In this document: piece after piece, positions 25,741-35,170 of the stretch
Layout: each line of letters opens with the position of its first letter
How positions within the stretch are numbered: the stretch's first letter is position 1
Assembly (NCBI RefSeq): GCF_000186365.1
Contig: NC_014961.1
Coordinates: forward strand, 310,001-374,000
From: Desulfurococcus mucosus DSM 2162
GTDB lineage: Archaea; Thermoproteota; Thermoprotei_A; Sulfolobales; Desulfurococcaceae
Direction of reading: 5' to 3'
Length of the DNA: 64,000 nt
Position numbers and translations under genes: made by a program
The notes under the pieces: generated by a model
Databases searched by the model: none
Told to the model about the DNA's origin: nothing
Seen by the model: only the letters and a program-made list of their open reading frames with translations

Positions 25741-25746
25741 TTTTTT
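25741..25746 (+). terminator. T-tract terminator after the glycosyltransferase gene
   Basis: Six consecutive T residues five bases after the stop, as used for intrinsic termination by archaeal RNA polymerase. No stem is required or seen. Confidence 0.4.
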
Positions 25747-25807
25747 ATTGCCTGCGACTATTAGGGTAACCCGGTGAAGGCTTACACCGCTTTAAGAGGC
25801 GTGGCGG

Positions 25808-28800
25808 ATGAGCAGGGTCACGGAGAAGGAGTGGGCTCTCCAAGGGGTTTACAGACCCCATGATGTTGAGAAGAAGGTTCTAGACTACTGGGATGCAGTT
25901 GGCGTCTACAGCCTGGTTAAGAAGGCTGATGAATCGAAGCAGTTGCGCTTCAACTTCATAGATGGCCCGCCGTATCCCTCAGGCGACATACCGCATATTG
26001 GTACAGCATGGAATAAGGCGTTGAAGGACGCTGTGCTCAGGTATAAGAGGATGAAGGGGTACAGGGTCTACGATAGACCGGGCTATGACTGCCACGGTCT
26101 CCCCATAGAGGTGAAGGTTGAGCAGAAGCTCGGCGTCAGCGTCAAGAAGGAGATAGAGGAGCGGATCGGGGTCGAACGCTTCATAGAGGAGTGCAGGAGG
26201 CTCGCCCTCACCAATGCAAACGCTATAACCAGGTGGTTTAAGGAGCTAGGAGTATTCATGGACTGGGATAACCCGTATCTAACACTGAGAGACGAGTACA
26301 TTGAGGCAGAGTGGTGGTTGATAAAGAAGGCGCATGAGGCAGGGCTACTCGAGGAGGAGTACAGGGTTGTACACTGGTGTCCCCGATGCTCCACCACGCT
26401 GGCGGAGTACGAGCTCGAGTACCGTGAACTAGAGGATCCAAGCATATACGTGAAGCTCCAGGTTGAGGGTAAGCCCGGGGAATACCTGGTTATCTGGACC
26501 ACTACACCGTGGACTCTTCCAGCCAACACGTTCGTAATGGTTCACCCGGATGAAGACTATGTGAAGGTAGAGGTAGGTGGAGAGAAATGGATTCTAGCTA
26601 AGCAGAGGCTTGAAGCAGTGATGAAAGAGCTCGGTGTGGAAGACTACAAGGTGGTTGAGGAGTTCAAGGGGCGCAGCCTCATCGGTGTAAGATACATTCA
26701 TCCACTGGCCGACGTCATCCCTCTTCAAAGAGAGCTATCCAAGTACCACGCGGTGTACCCAGCCCCCGAGTTCGTAACAATGTACGAGGGCACGGGGCTG
26801 GTTCACTCAGCCCCAGGCCACGGCTTCGAAGACTTCATCGTTGCTAAGAGAAACGGGATAGATGCAGCCGCCAGCCCCGTGGACGATGAGGGGAGATTCA
26901 CTAGTGAAGCAGGCAAGTACACTGGTCTCCGTGTGAGGGAGGCAAACCAGCTGATAATAGAGGATCTAAGGGCTAGGAACGCCCTCCTCAAGGCCTCAAC
27001 GATAATGCACAAGTACCCTGTATGCTGGAGGTGTAAGACCCCTGTAGTCATGAGGGCTACCCGGCAATGGGTTATCAAGGTGTCGAGGCTGAGGGAGAGG
27101 CTCAGGGAGGAGGCGGATCGCGTTAAATGGATACCTGAATGGGCACGGGAGAGAATAGGCTTCATGATAGACAATATACAGGACTGGCTTATCTCGAGGC
27201 AGAGGTACTGGGGTACGCCTCTACCGATATGGGAGTGCCCTAATGGACATAGACTCGTAGTCGGGAGCATCAGGGAGCTCGAGAGCTACGGCGGCGTCAG
27301 ACCCAGGGAGCTCCACAGGCCATGGATAGACAGCGTAGTGTTGAAGTGCCCCCACTGCGGGCTCGAGATGCGCCGCGTACCCGATGTAGCTGACGTATGG
27401 TTGGATAGCGGTGTAGCATTCTACGCTGCTAAAGGACACCCGGATGAGTTAAGCCCTGAGGACGTGATCCTAGACTTCATCGTGGAGGGCCATGACCAGA
27501 CCAGGGGCTGGTTCTTCTCGCTTCTACGCGCCGGGGTCCTGGGATTCAATAGGTCGCCGTATAGAACCGTGCTCGTCCACGGCTTCATGCTGGATGAGAA
27601 GGGCAGGGAGATGCATAAGAGCCTGGGGAACTACGTGGGCACGGATGAAGCAATATCCAGGGTTGGCAGGGATCCTCTGAGGCTATGGCTGCTTGGGAAC
27701 ACGACGTGGGAGGACGCCAGGTTCTCTTGGAAGAGCCTTGAGGAGGCTGTGAGAGACCTCTCAGTACTGTGGAGCATAGCTGTCTTCGCCTACACATATA
27801 TGAGGCTCGACAAGTATGATCCAGCAGGCCACACCATAAGGGATGTCTCAGGACACCTGAGGGTAGAGGATAAGTGGATACTGAGCAGGGTTAACACGCT
27901 TATCAAGCAGGTTTCAGAGCTCATGGAGTCGTATCAGGTCTACGAGGCTGTGAGACTTCTCAGAGAGTTCTTCGTCGAGGACCTCAGCCACTGGTACATA
28001 AGGCTCATCAGGCCACGTGTATGGGTTGAAGAGAACACCGGTGATAAGCTGGCTGCGTACACTGTACTCTACTATGTTATCGACAGGGTTGCAAGGCTCA
28101 TAGCACCCTTCACACCCTTCATAGCTGAATACATGTATCAAGCCCTCATGAAGCCGGTGTACGGGGAGCCCTCGATACACCTACTCCCCTACCCGGAGCC
28201 GGATGAAGGATTCATCAATGGGAAACTGGAGGAGGAGATGAGGTTGATCAGGCAGGTCTACGAGGCATCGGCCTCGGCGAGGATGAAGCAGGGGATAAAG
28301 CTCCGCCAGCCCGTTAGAAGACTCATAGTCTACACGAATAGGGAGGATGTTGCGGCAGCCGTCTCAAGAAACCTGGAGCTCGTGAAGGCTATCACGAACT
28401 CCAGGGAGGTATCCGTAGAGCCCCTGAGGCTCCTTGGGGAAATAGTCAGGTACAGGGTTGAACCAGTCTACAGGAGTATAGGGCCCAGGTACAAGTCGCT
28501 TGCTAAACGGGTGATCAGCTACATCGAGGAGAACCAGGAGAAGGTGGCAGCCGACATCCTTGGGAAGGGGGTGCACGAGGCGATCCTAGATGGATCAAAG
28601 ATAGTTCTAGAGAGGGGCGACGTCTCGATAACACCCTACTATATAGAGGGATTCAGCGTGGAGGACAGGGAATGGGGGAGCGTTGCAATAGACACCAGGC
28701 TCAGCGAGGAGGAGGTTGCAGAAGGGCTTGCAAGAGATGTTGTGAGAAGGATACAGGTCATGAGGAAGATGCTTAACCTCGAGCTCGACGCGAAGATAAG

Positions 28801-28996
28801 GACAATCGTGATGGCTCCTCCGGACAAGGCGAGGCTGCTTGAATCAAAGAAGAGCTATATAATGAATGAAACGAGAAGCGTGGAGTTAAGGATTACACCG
28901 GGCTATGGGGACAAGGGGTTCCTGAAAGGCTTCACGCAGACATGGGAGATAAACGATGAGGAATACATCATAGGGGTTGAGAAGGTTGAGGATTGA
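25808..28996 (+). CDS. ileS: Isoleucyl-tRNA synthetase
   Basis: A 1062-residue class Ia isoleucyl-tRNA synthetase of the archaeal/eukaryotic-like size class; it charges tRNA-Ile and edits mischarged valine. The HIGH motif appears as PPYPSGDIPHIG (PHIG, residues 62-65), the CP1 editing domain contains WTTTPWTLPANT, and the KMSKS equivalent is EMHKSLGN (residues 601-605 plus). The anticodon-binding domain and long C-terminal extension are complete. The zinc-type knuckles WCPRCS and CWRCKTP are present. ATG at 25808. The cytidine deaminase gene begins one base after its stop (or overlaps it, depending on the start chosen), so both are co-transcribed. Confidence 0.96.
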   Translation: MSRVTEKEWALQGVYRPHDVEKKVLDYWDAVGVYSLVKKADESKQLRFNFIDGPPYPSGDIPHIGTAWNKALKDAVLRYKRMKGYRVYDRPGYDCHGLPIEVKVEQKLGVSVKKEIEERIGVERFIEECRRLALTNANAITRWFKELGVFMDWDNPYLTLRDEYIEAEWWLIKKAHEAGLLEEEYRVVHWCPRCSTTLAEYELEYRELEDPSIYVKLQVEGKPGEYLVIWTTTPWTLPANTFVMVHPDEDYVKVEVGGEKWILAKQRLEAVMKELGVEDYKVVEEFKGRSLIGVRYIHPLADVIPLQRELSKYHAVYPAPEFVTMYEGTGLVHSAPGHGFEDFIVAKRNGIDAAASPVDDEGRFTSEAGKYTGLRVREANQLIIEDLRARNALLKASTIMHKYPVCWRCKTPVVMRATRQWVIKVSRLRERLREEADRVKWIPEWARERIGFMIDNIQDWLISRQRYWGTPLPIWECPNGHRLVVGSIRELESYGGVRPRELHRPWIDSVVLKCPHCGLEMRRVPDVADVWLDSGVAFYAAKGHPDELSPEDVILDFIVEGHDQTRGWFFSLLRAGVLGFNRSPYRTVLVHGFMLDEKGREMHKSLGNYVGTDEAISRVGRDPLRLWLLGNTTWEDARFSWKSLEEAVRDLSVLWSIAVFAYTYMRLDKYDPAGHTIRDVSGHLRVEDKWILSRVNTLIKQVSELMESYQVYEAVRLLREFFVEDLSHWYIRLIRPRVWVEENTGDKLAAYTVLYYVIDRVARLIAPFTPFIAEYMYQALMKPVYGEPSIHLLPYPEPDEGFINGKLEEEMRLIRQVYEASASARMKQGIKLRQPVRRLIVYTNREDVAAAVSRNLELVKAITNSREVSVEPLRLLGEIVRYRVEPVYRSIGPRYKSLAKRVISYIEENQEKVAADILGKGVHEAILDGSKIVLERGDVSITPYYIEGFSVEDREWGSVAIDTRLSEEEVAEGLARDVVRRIQVMRKMLNLELDAKIRTIVMAPPDKARLLESKKSYIMNETRSVELRITPGYGDKGFLKGFTQTWEINDEEYIIGVEKVED

Positions 28997-28997
28997 C

Positions 28998-29405
28998 GTG
29001 GACGCACTCATCAAGGAGGCCTCGAGGGTTCTCGGGAACAGCTACGCCCCCTACAGCAACATACATGTCGCGGCAGCCGTGTTGACGAGCAGTGGAAGAG
29101 TATACTTAGGGGTCAACGTCGAGAACGCCAGCTACGGTTTAACCATATGTGCTGAGCGCTCAGCGATCTCCGCAATGGTTGCGGCTGGTGAAAGGGATCC
29201 GGTGGCCGTAGCCATAGTAACGGATCTCGAGGACCCGATACCGCCTTGCGGTGCATGCAGGCAGGTGATAGCAGAGTTCAATCCCAGGGCACTCATAGTA
29301 ATGCACAGCACTAGGTCTGGGAGAACAGTGGTGAGGAACCTGGAGGAGCTTTTCCCGCAGCCTTTCACAATCAGTGATGAAGCAGGCCGCCGGGACCCAT
29401 CCTAG
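28998..29405 (+). CDS. cdd: Cytidine deaminase
   Basis: A ~135-residue homotetrameric-type cytidine deaminase converting cytidine/deoxycytidine to uridine/deoxyuridine in pyrimidine salvage. Zinc and catalytic motifs are complete: NVENASYGLTICAERSAI (Cys and catalytic Glu) and PPCGACRQVIAEF (two Cys ligands). I favour the GTG at 28998, one base after the ileS stop, because it yields the family-typical N-terminus MDALIKEA...YAPYSN. In-frame TTG codons at 28977 and 28986 would add a few residues and overlap ileS by up to 20 bp. It is convergent with rad50, the two stops overlapping by 4 bp. Confidence 0.93.
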   Translation: MDALIKEASRVLGNSYAPYSNIHVAAAVLTSSGRVYLGVNVENASYGLTICAERSAISAMVAAGERDPVAVAIVTDLEDPIPPCGACRQVIAEFNPRALIVMHSTRSGRTVVRNLEELFPQPFTISDEAGRRDPS

Positions 29406-31882
29406 CCTACACCGCTCTGCTTCCCTCCCTGCCCCCTACTGAACTCCAGGATGCTCTTCTTCCTCGCAGAGCCCCCTGCCTCCAGGCTCACCACGGGTTT
29501 GAAGCCGCCGCCTTCAACGGGTCCCGTAGTCCTCCTGGAGAAGCGTCCACTCAGGATCTCCTCTACGAGCTTCTTGTAGTCGTCGAAGTTCTTGAAGTCC
29601 ACGCATTCATAGCCCTTCACCCTGGAGACATGGTTTAATGCGTCACGCTCCAGCATGATCCTGCAGTCCCCGATGTCCTTCAATAGTTCATCATGGGTGA
29701 CGACTATTATCTGCCCGCCCTCCTGCCCCTGACCCCTAGCGGAGCTCATGAGGCGGAGTGCTTCACCAAGCCTTCTAACCAGCTCCTGGCTGAACCCGGT
29801 TGTCGGCTCATCCAGTATCAGCACGGTGTTCCTTAGAAACGGGGAGTAAGCCCTCACGGTGGCGTTTAAGGCGAGCCTGTAGGCTAGGCTTATAGCTATG
29901 CTCTGCCCACCGCTCAGCGATGAAATAGCGTATGCCTTACCCCCTATCTTAACCTTGGATTCCAGGGTGAAGTCGTCTCTTACAACCACCTCTACGGGTT
30001 GCTCCCTCATCAACGTGCCGAGTATCGCGTAGAATCTCCTCCTGAACTCCTGCACCACCTCAAGCGACACTCTTTTCTCAACCTCATCCACTACCTCGTT
30101 GAGGGATGCGAGCAGGGCGAGCATCCATTCATGGAACATCTTCTCCTCTTCCAGCCTCCTCAACTCCTCTTCATCCCTCTCTATCTCGTGGATCATCTTC
30201 TCAACGTATTCGATTGAGGCCTTGGATCTAGCTATCCTTGAGTCCAGTTCCCTTATCTCGGCCTGCAGTCCTTTCTCAGCCTCCCTGAGCTCCCTTAAGG
30301 CTGCCTCAATACTGCTCCTCTTCGACAAGGCCTCCTTCAACTTGTCCTCTAGGCCGGCTGCCCCGGAGAGCTCTGCTCTAACTCTCTCAGCCTCTCTGAG
30401 CATGCTTCTTATTTTCTCAGCTGTTAACTGCAGCCTCCTCACTTCCTCCTCAAGCTTCTTGTACTCGCCTCTCACGCGATCCCTCTCCGCTTTCCTCCCA
30501 CGAACCTCCCCTTCTAGTCGCCGTATCTCCTCCTCCACCCTGGATATCTCTGCCGCGATCCCCGTCCTCTTCTCCTCGGTTTCCCTTGCCTTCTCCTCTA
30601 GATCCCTTATCCCCTTGGACACCTCGTCGATGAGTTTAACCCCGTGTTCATGCGGTATCGGCTGGAGGCACAGGGGGCATATCCCTCTCTCCAGGAGCTC
30701 CTTGTAGCGTTTAAGCTGATCCTCTAGCTCTCTTCTACGGGCAAGGATGTTCCGTTTATCCGACTCGAGGCCCCCTATCTTAGCCTTGAGCTCGCTGTAC
30801 GCTCTCCTAGCCTCCTCTAACCTCTGCTCGAACCCCTCTATCTCCTCCTCGATCAACGCCTCCTTCTCATGTAACTCCCTGAGTCTTCCACTAGCCTCAT
30901 CAATGCGCCGGGTCAGCTCACCGAGGATGGAGGCCGGGTCGGCTTCAACGCCTCCAATGCCCGCGGCCACCCCAGCGATCTCGCCCTCTATCTCCCTGAG
31001 TCTTGCTTCAAGCCTCCTCGCCTGCTCGATCCTGCTCTTCAGCTCGGCTACCTCCCGCTCGGCCTCCATGAGTAACCGTTGCTCTCTCTCGATGGATGCT
31101 TCAACCTCCTCCAGCCTCCTCAGCTTCTCCGTTCTCGCCTTCTCATAGCCCTCTACCTCTGCTGTGAGCCTCTTCTTCTCCTCCAGTAGGCTCTCCTTGC
31201 TCCTCTCCCTTAACCTTGTCTTCAACCTCTCCATGTTCCTGGCGAGCTCGTCCACTCTACTCCTTATAATGTTCTCGACTTCCTCGCTGTTCTTCTTATA
31301 CTCCTTGTACTTCGATAACCCTAGGGATCTCTCAATGATCTCCGTCCTATCCTCATCGCTCAAGCTTAGCACTTCATGTATGTTGAACTGCGGCGCGTAG
31401 AGGACGCTTGTGAAGAGGAGTGGTTGCTCCCGGGCTTTCTCCTTGATCCCCAGTATCTCCTTGACCCTCTTGTTCAGCTCTGTGGGCGATAGTATCCACT
31501 GGTTTGTGTTGACGACACGGCCCGAGGAGTCGACCACGTATTCTTCGAGCCTATTGTACTCTGCGTTAACCACTCTCTCCCCGTCTCTCCTGAACTCGCG
31601 TTCCACCAGGTATAGCTTCCCATTGTGCTCGAAGAGCAGCCTGATCCTCGCGCTCGACGCGTCGGCTCTCACCAGGTCTCTCCCAGTAGGGTATGCGAAA
31701 GCCCTGAAGGGATCCCTGCTCTCCCTTTGGAGTCCAAATAAAGCGGCGCTCACGGACATGAGTATGCTTGTCTTACCGCTCCCGGTAGCCCCGTGTATCA
31801 CGGTGACGCCCTTGTTTGGGAAGACCACGTACTCCTTCCTGAAGCTCCTTATGTTCTCAAGCATTAACCCGTATATCCTCAT
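29402..31882 (-). CDS. rad50: Rad50 DNA double-strand break repair ATPase
   Basis: An 826-residue SMC-like ABC ATPase that with Mre11 tethers and processes DNA double-strand breaks, feeding ends to HerA-NurA for 5' resection. Walker A GATGSGKTS is near residue 32, a long heptad coiled coil runs from about 180 to 660 with the zinc-hook CPLC at residues 402-405 in the middle, and the C-terminal lobe has SLSGGQSIAISLAYRLALN (signature) and TVLILDEPTTGFSQEL (Walker B). Last gene of the reverse-strand operon mre11-nurA-herA-rad50; its ATG at 31882 lies 4 bp past the herA stop. A short basic C-terminal tail follows the ATPase lobe. Confidence 0.96.
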   Translation of the reverse strand: MRIYGLMLENIRSFRKEYVVFPNKGVTVIHGATGSGKTSILMSVSAALFGLQRESRDPFRAFAYPTGRDLVRADASSARIRLLFEHNGKLYLVEREFRRDGERVVNAEYNRLEEYVVDSSGRVVNTNQWILSPTELNKRVKEILGIKEKAREQPLLFTSVLYAPQFNIHEVLSLSDEDRTEIIERSLGLSKYKEYKKNSEEVENIIRSRVDELARNMERLKTRLRERSKESLLEEKKRLTAEVEGYEKARTEKLRRLEEVEASIEREQRLLMEAEREVAELKSRIEQARRLEARLREIEGEIAGVAAGIGGVEADPASILGELTRRIDEASGRLRELHEKEALIEEEIEGFEQRLEEARRAYSELKAKIGGLESDKRNILARRRELEDQLKRYKELLERGICPLCLQPIPHEHGVKLIDEVSKGIRDLEEKARETEEKRTGIAAEISRVEEEIRRLEGEVRGRKAERDRVRGEYKKLEEEVRRLQLTAEKIRSMLREAERVRAELSGAAGLEDKLKEALSKRSSIEAALRELREAEKGLQAEIRELDSRIARSKASIEYVEKMIHEIERDEEELRRLEEEKMFHEWMLALLASLNEVVDEVEKRVSLEVVQEFRRRFYAILGTLMREQPVEVVVRDDFTLESKVKIGGKAYAISSLSGGQSIAISLAYRLALNATVRAYSPFLRNTVLILDEPTTGFSQELVRRLGEALRLMSSARGQGQEGGQIIVVTHDELLKDIGDCRIMLERDALNHVSRVKGYECVDFKNFDDYKKLVEEILSGRFSRRTTGPVEGGGFKPVVSLEAGGSARKKSILEFSRGQGGKQSGVG

Positions 31883-31886
31883 TAAG

Positions 31887-33860
31887 TTAAACCCCCTGGT
31901 CTAACAGGACACGGGCATCCGGGATCCTGTCGCCCTCCCCTCGTGTATCCTCCTCATACCAGCCTGGTATGTAGACCGGCAGTGGTTCTTTAACAGGTAG
32001 GTCTGGTGAGTAAATATATCCCTCCCTGTCCCCTAGGAACGGCAGGGTCTCCGACGGCACACCTATATCCTTCAGCAACTCTATGTCACTCCTGCTCTTA
32101 GTCCTCAACGCTATCACAGTGTTGAAGTTTCCGAGTATCTGCTTCTCTATCATGCTTGCAAGCTGCGTCACCGCTATGAGGCCGACGCGGAATTTACGCC
32201 CCTCCCTAGCTATCCTGGCGAACGGGTTGAATGGACTGTTCACTTTGTCAGGGCTCAGGTAGAGCGGTGCCTCCTCGGAGACTATTGTGACCGCTGGCCT
32301 ACCCTTCGCCTCCTCAACCCCCATGGTCATCCTTTGCTCGAACAAGCGTCTCACCACGGTTAAGACCACTAGGTCGGCTTGCTCATTGCTCAGCCTGGAG
32401 ACATCTAGGATGACCACGTTCCCGGCGTCTACATCCCCCACTATCTCATCAATGCTGCCGGCCTCAATGCTTCTAAACTCTATTTGCTGCGACCCTGTTT
32501 CCACTTTTCTCCACGGGTATTCACCCAGCCCTGCTTTCTCCATTTTGTTTAGTTGCTTCGCCAGCTCGTTGAGCAGCCAGCTCAATGTATTGGGATCCTT
32601 GAGTAGTGGGCTGACCTTTACAACGCTCTTCGAGTCATCTATGACGCTCACGTATACCGAAGCCGAGTTCTGGAGCCTCCTACGCGGCGTCCTCCACCCC
32701 ATGATCGCCCTTATGTACCTCCTCATGGTTCTCACATGGGTGGTGTAAATCCCCCTGTCGACGAGGACCTTGAGGAATCCCGTCCTGTCCTTCCTCTCTG
32801 CACCGATGCCCTCGTATACTATCATGTTGCTGTAGATCAAGGGGATCAACGCTATGACATTGCCGTTTGCTTCCGCCTCATCCCCGCTGTCGCCTGTGAG
32901 GAACTCGCCTACAATGCTTCTATGTTTCTCGTCTTCCTCACGGATGTTTAAGAGGGCTTGTAATATTATCTCCGCGAACTCCTCGATCTCGCTGACGAGC
33001 TCCGGTTTCACCCTGTTTTCAAGGAGCGCTAGGAAATCCCTTAACCCTATGCTGCTGGCGCTCAGCGACGCCTCATAGATCCGGAGGTTCCCCTGTATAC
33101 ATATATCGTTTACACCGCTTCCCCCAGTCAGCCTCACCGCCTTGATCAAGGTGTCACTGAGATACTTATTGCCTGAGAAGGCTTCGTAAAGACGCCACGT
33201 GAACCTCTCCTGGCTGCAGTCCTCAGCGTACTCACCATGCCTATCTATCACGAGCCACCCGGTTTTCTCACTGGACTCCCTCGCATACCTAACCATGATG
33301 CCCTTTAAGCCGCTTGTCTTACCCGACCCCGTCTGCCCCACTATAAGCACGTGTTTACTGAGAATGCTTCCCGGCTCCACTCTGAGGCCGGCTTCCCTCA
33401 CGTACTTAACCCCGCTCCCGGTGTAGGATCCCGTCCTCAGGTACGCTAACGGCACGGTGCCCGTGCCACGGCCGCTCGTCAACCCGCTGATCTCCACTAG
33501 TATCCCCCTTGCCTCCGGGTCACCTGGATCCATGAGGTACACTGGCTGCATTAATGCAGGCGGCCTCACAGGCTTCTCAAGCCTTTTCTCTCCCCCTGTA
33601 CTCGATACCTCGAGGAATAGGGATGCGATCGCCACGATCTCCTTTGAGACATCGCTGAGGACATCGGGCTTCGAGACCCTTATGCTTGCAGGCGGTGCTG
33701 GTATGCCTCCCTCGAAGCCCACTACTTGGAGTATGAGTGTTCTATCCTGTTCCCTCACATAGAGGAGGTCTCCCAGACCTGGGAGGTAGCCAGGGGACGA
33801 GACGGCTATCCTTACCCCGTCCCCGCTCCACCCGTGTGTTACCCCGACCTGTTTAGCCAT
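31887..33860 (-). CDS. herA: HerA DNA translocase/helicase
   Basis: A ~657-residue hexameric HerA/FtsK-type bipolar DNA translocase that works with the NurA nuclease in end resection. An N-terminal HAS-type beta-barrel (to about residue 125) precedes the ATPase core with Walker A IVGQTGSGKTSG (about residues 174-184), VIDRHGEYAED, the Walker B-like VTIVSEEAPLYL and the arginine-finger region LAVTQ-like LIAVTQLASM. An insertion of ~150 residues in the ATPase core is typical of HerA. I set the start at ATG 33860, which has GGTGA five bases upstream; a GTG at 33869 overlapping the nurA stop would add three residues. Confidence 0.93.
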   Translation of the reverse strand: MAKQVGVTHGWSGDGVRIAVSSPGYLPGLGDLLYVREQDRTLILQVVGFEGGIPAPPASIRVSKPDVLSDVSKEIVAIASLFLEVSSTGGEKRLEKPVRPPALMQPVYLMDPGDPEARGILVEISGLTSGRGTGTVPLAYLRTGSYTGSGVKYVREAGLRVEPGSILSKHVLIVGQTGSGKTSGLKGIMVRYARESSEKTGWLVIDRHGEYAEDCSQERFTWRLYEAFSGNKYLSDTLIKAVRLTGGSGVNDICIQGNLRIYEASLSASSIGLRDFLALLENRVKPELVSEIEEFAEIILQALLNIREEDEKHRSIVGEFLTGDSGDEAEANGNVIALIPLIYSNMIVYEGIGAERKDRTGFLKVLVDRGIYTTHVRTMRRYIRAIMGWRTPRRRLQNSASVYVSVIDDSKSVVKVSPLLKDPNTLSWLLNELAKQLNKMEKAGLGEYPWRKVETGSQQIEFRSIEAGSIDEIVGDVDAGNVVILDVSRLSNEQADLVVLTVVRRLFEQRMTMGVEEAKGRPAVTIVSEEAPLYLSPDKVNSPFNPFARIAREGRKFRVGLIAVTQLASMIEKQILGNFNTVIALRTKSRSDIELLKDIGVPSETLPFLGDREGYIYSPDLPVKEPLPVYIPGWYEEDTRGEGDRIPDARVLLDQGV

Positions 33861-33865
33861 ATGGA

Positions 33866-35170
33866 TCACCCGTAACCATACCTCATTCTAAGAGTGGTCT
33901 CCAACGCCTGGATCAAGGGGTGGTTGCCCCTGCCAGTCGCCTCCTTGAGCCCTGCTAGGAGTAGTTGACGCAGGTTCTCGGATTTAGCCTTATCGATCCT
34001 CACGTTTACATCTACCTCCATTAAACCATATGGTGGATGCCCCTGTAGACTGCTACGCTTAGCGAAGACCTCTCTGATAGTGCGATGTATTCTCTCCGAG
34101 AGCCTCCCAGCTAGATCCTCGTTTACATAGACCTTGCCGTCTCCCTCAACCGTTGCAACAGGCCCCTCAACATAGTAGTCGGCGTGGAGCACCCACTCCA
34201 TGTCCCCTGTGACAGGTATGCGGAAAACCCATATATTCCCCTCTCTGAAGACCTTCCTGTTGAAGACCCCGGCGGCCTCCCTCGCTAGGTCCACGCCGAG
34301 CCTCGCTATCTCGTCAAGGATTCCTCTCGCCCTCTCAGCGGACTCGGAGTCCACGTAACCGTATAGGCCGCGTGGTGAATCCACGCTCCCCGCGTACCCT
34401 GTGAAGAGATTGTAGGCTCTCGCCACATTCGTGAACTTCGAGGTCTTAGACACCCCTATGATACTTGTTAAAGTCTCCCTGAGCCCTGGATCATTCAGCC
34501 CGGAGACAGCTGAGAGGATCCTGTAGCCTCCTCTCGCGAGTTCTCCACGGGTAAACCACCTTAGCAGTGAGCCGTCTACAACGCCTATGCCCTCCGGCAT
34601 GTGGCTGAGGATCCTTGCCAGGTACGCGACCTCGGCTAACTCAACTATGTAGCTGTGCACCCGTTTCAACACTCTTGGAGCCTTCCTCACCTGGATATGT
34701 GAGGCTTTAACCTCATTGTTCACGGCATCACTGATATCCCTTGAGACGCTCACCGGATCCCTGTTTTCGAAGAGGAGGCTGCCTGCTGCCACCGGCTCTA
34801 TAAGCACCCTGTAGACGTGGCTTAAGCCGTCCCACTGGATCGTGGAGTAGACTACAAGCGTCTCAATCGCCTCCACCCCGGGGTCCCCGAGGTACTCGTT
34901 GAGGGTTACAAGCTCTCCATCCACGCGGCGTACCAGTGCACCGAGGTTCACCACGGTGAGCGCTGAGACATCTGTTTCAAGGTCTAGGCGCCCGCCGTCA
35001 ACGAATACAACCGGCTTCTCCTGCTTAACACTAGGTATAGGGGCCACCTTGAAGAGCCTGCTGTAGAGTTCGCTTCTCTTCTTAACCACTATGCTTTCAT
35101 GCGACTTCAAGTAGTCCTCGTGCATTAGCCTAGCGTACTTCTCGATGAACCTGATGACTTCATCCACCAC
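33866..35170 (-). CDS. nurA: NurA 5'-3' nuclease
   Basis: A 434-residue NurA-family nuclease, a dimeric 5'-3' exonuclease/ssDNA endonuclease with an RNase H/PIWI-like fold that docks onto the HerA hexamer. The first catalytic aspartate lies in VVFVDGGRLD (about residue 58), and the second conserved acidic strand is GIGVVDGSLLRW (about residue 195). The C-terminal region with VLHADYYVEG and the family's closing helices is intact. Start is one of two tandem GTG codons (35170 or 35167) with GGGGGAGG upstream, overlapping the end of mre11 by 11 bp. Length fits crenarchaeal NurA if a modest insertion is allowed. Confidence 0.9.
   Translation of the reverse strand: MVDEVIRFIEKYARLMHEDYLKSHESIVVKKRSELYSRLFKVAPIPSVKQEKPVVFVDGGRLDLETDVSALTVVNLGALVRRVDGELVTLNEYLGDPGVEAIETLVVYSTIQWDGLSHVYRVLIEPVAAGSLLFENRDPVSVSRDISDAVNNEVKASHIQVRKAPRVLKRVHSYIVELAEVAYLARILSHMPEGIGVVDGSLLRWFTRGELARGGYRILSAVSGLNDPGLRETLTSIIGVSKTSKFTNVARAYNLFTGYAGSVDSPRGLYGYVDSESAERARGILDEIARLGVDLAREAAGVFNRKVFREGNIWVFRIPVTGDMEWVLHADYYVEGPVATVEGDGKVYVNEDLAGRLSERIHRTIREVFAKRSSLQGHPPYGLMEVDVNVRIDKAKSENLRQLLLAGLKEATGRGNHPLIQALETTLRMRYGYG

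Noticed and set aside
30099-31904. Series of plus-strand open frames opposite rad50
   Set aside because: They are serine/leucine-rich shadows of the coiled-coil codons of rad50 with no start signals or recognisable domains.
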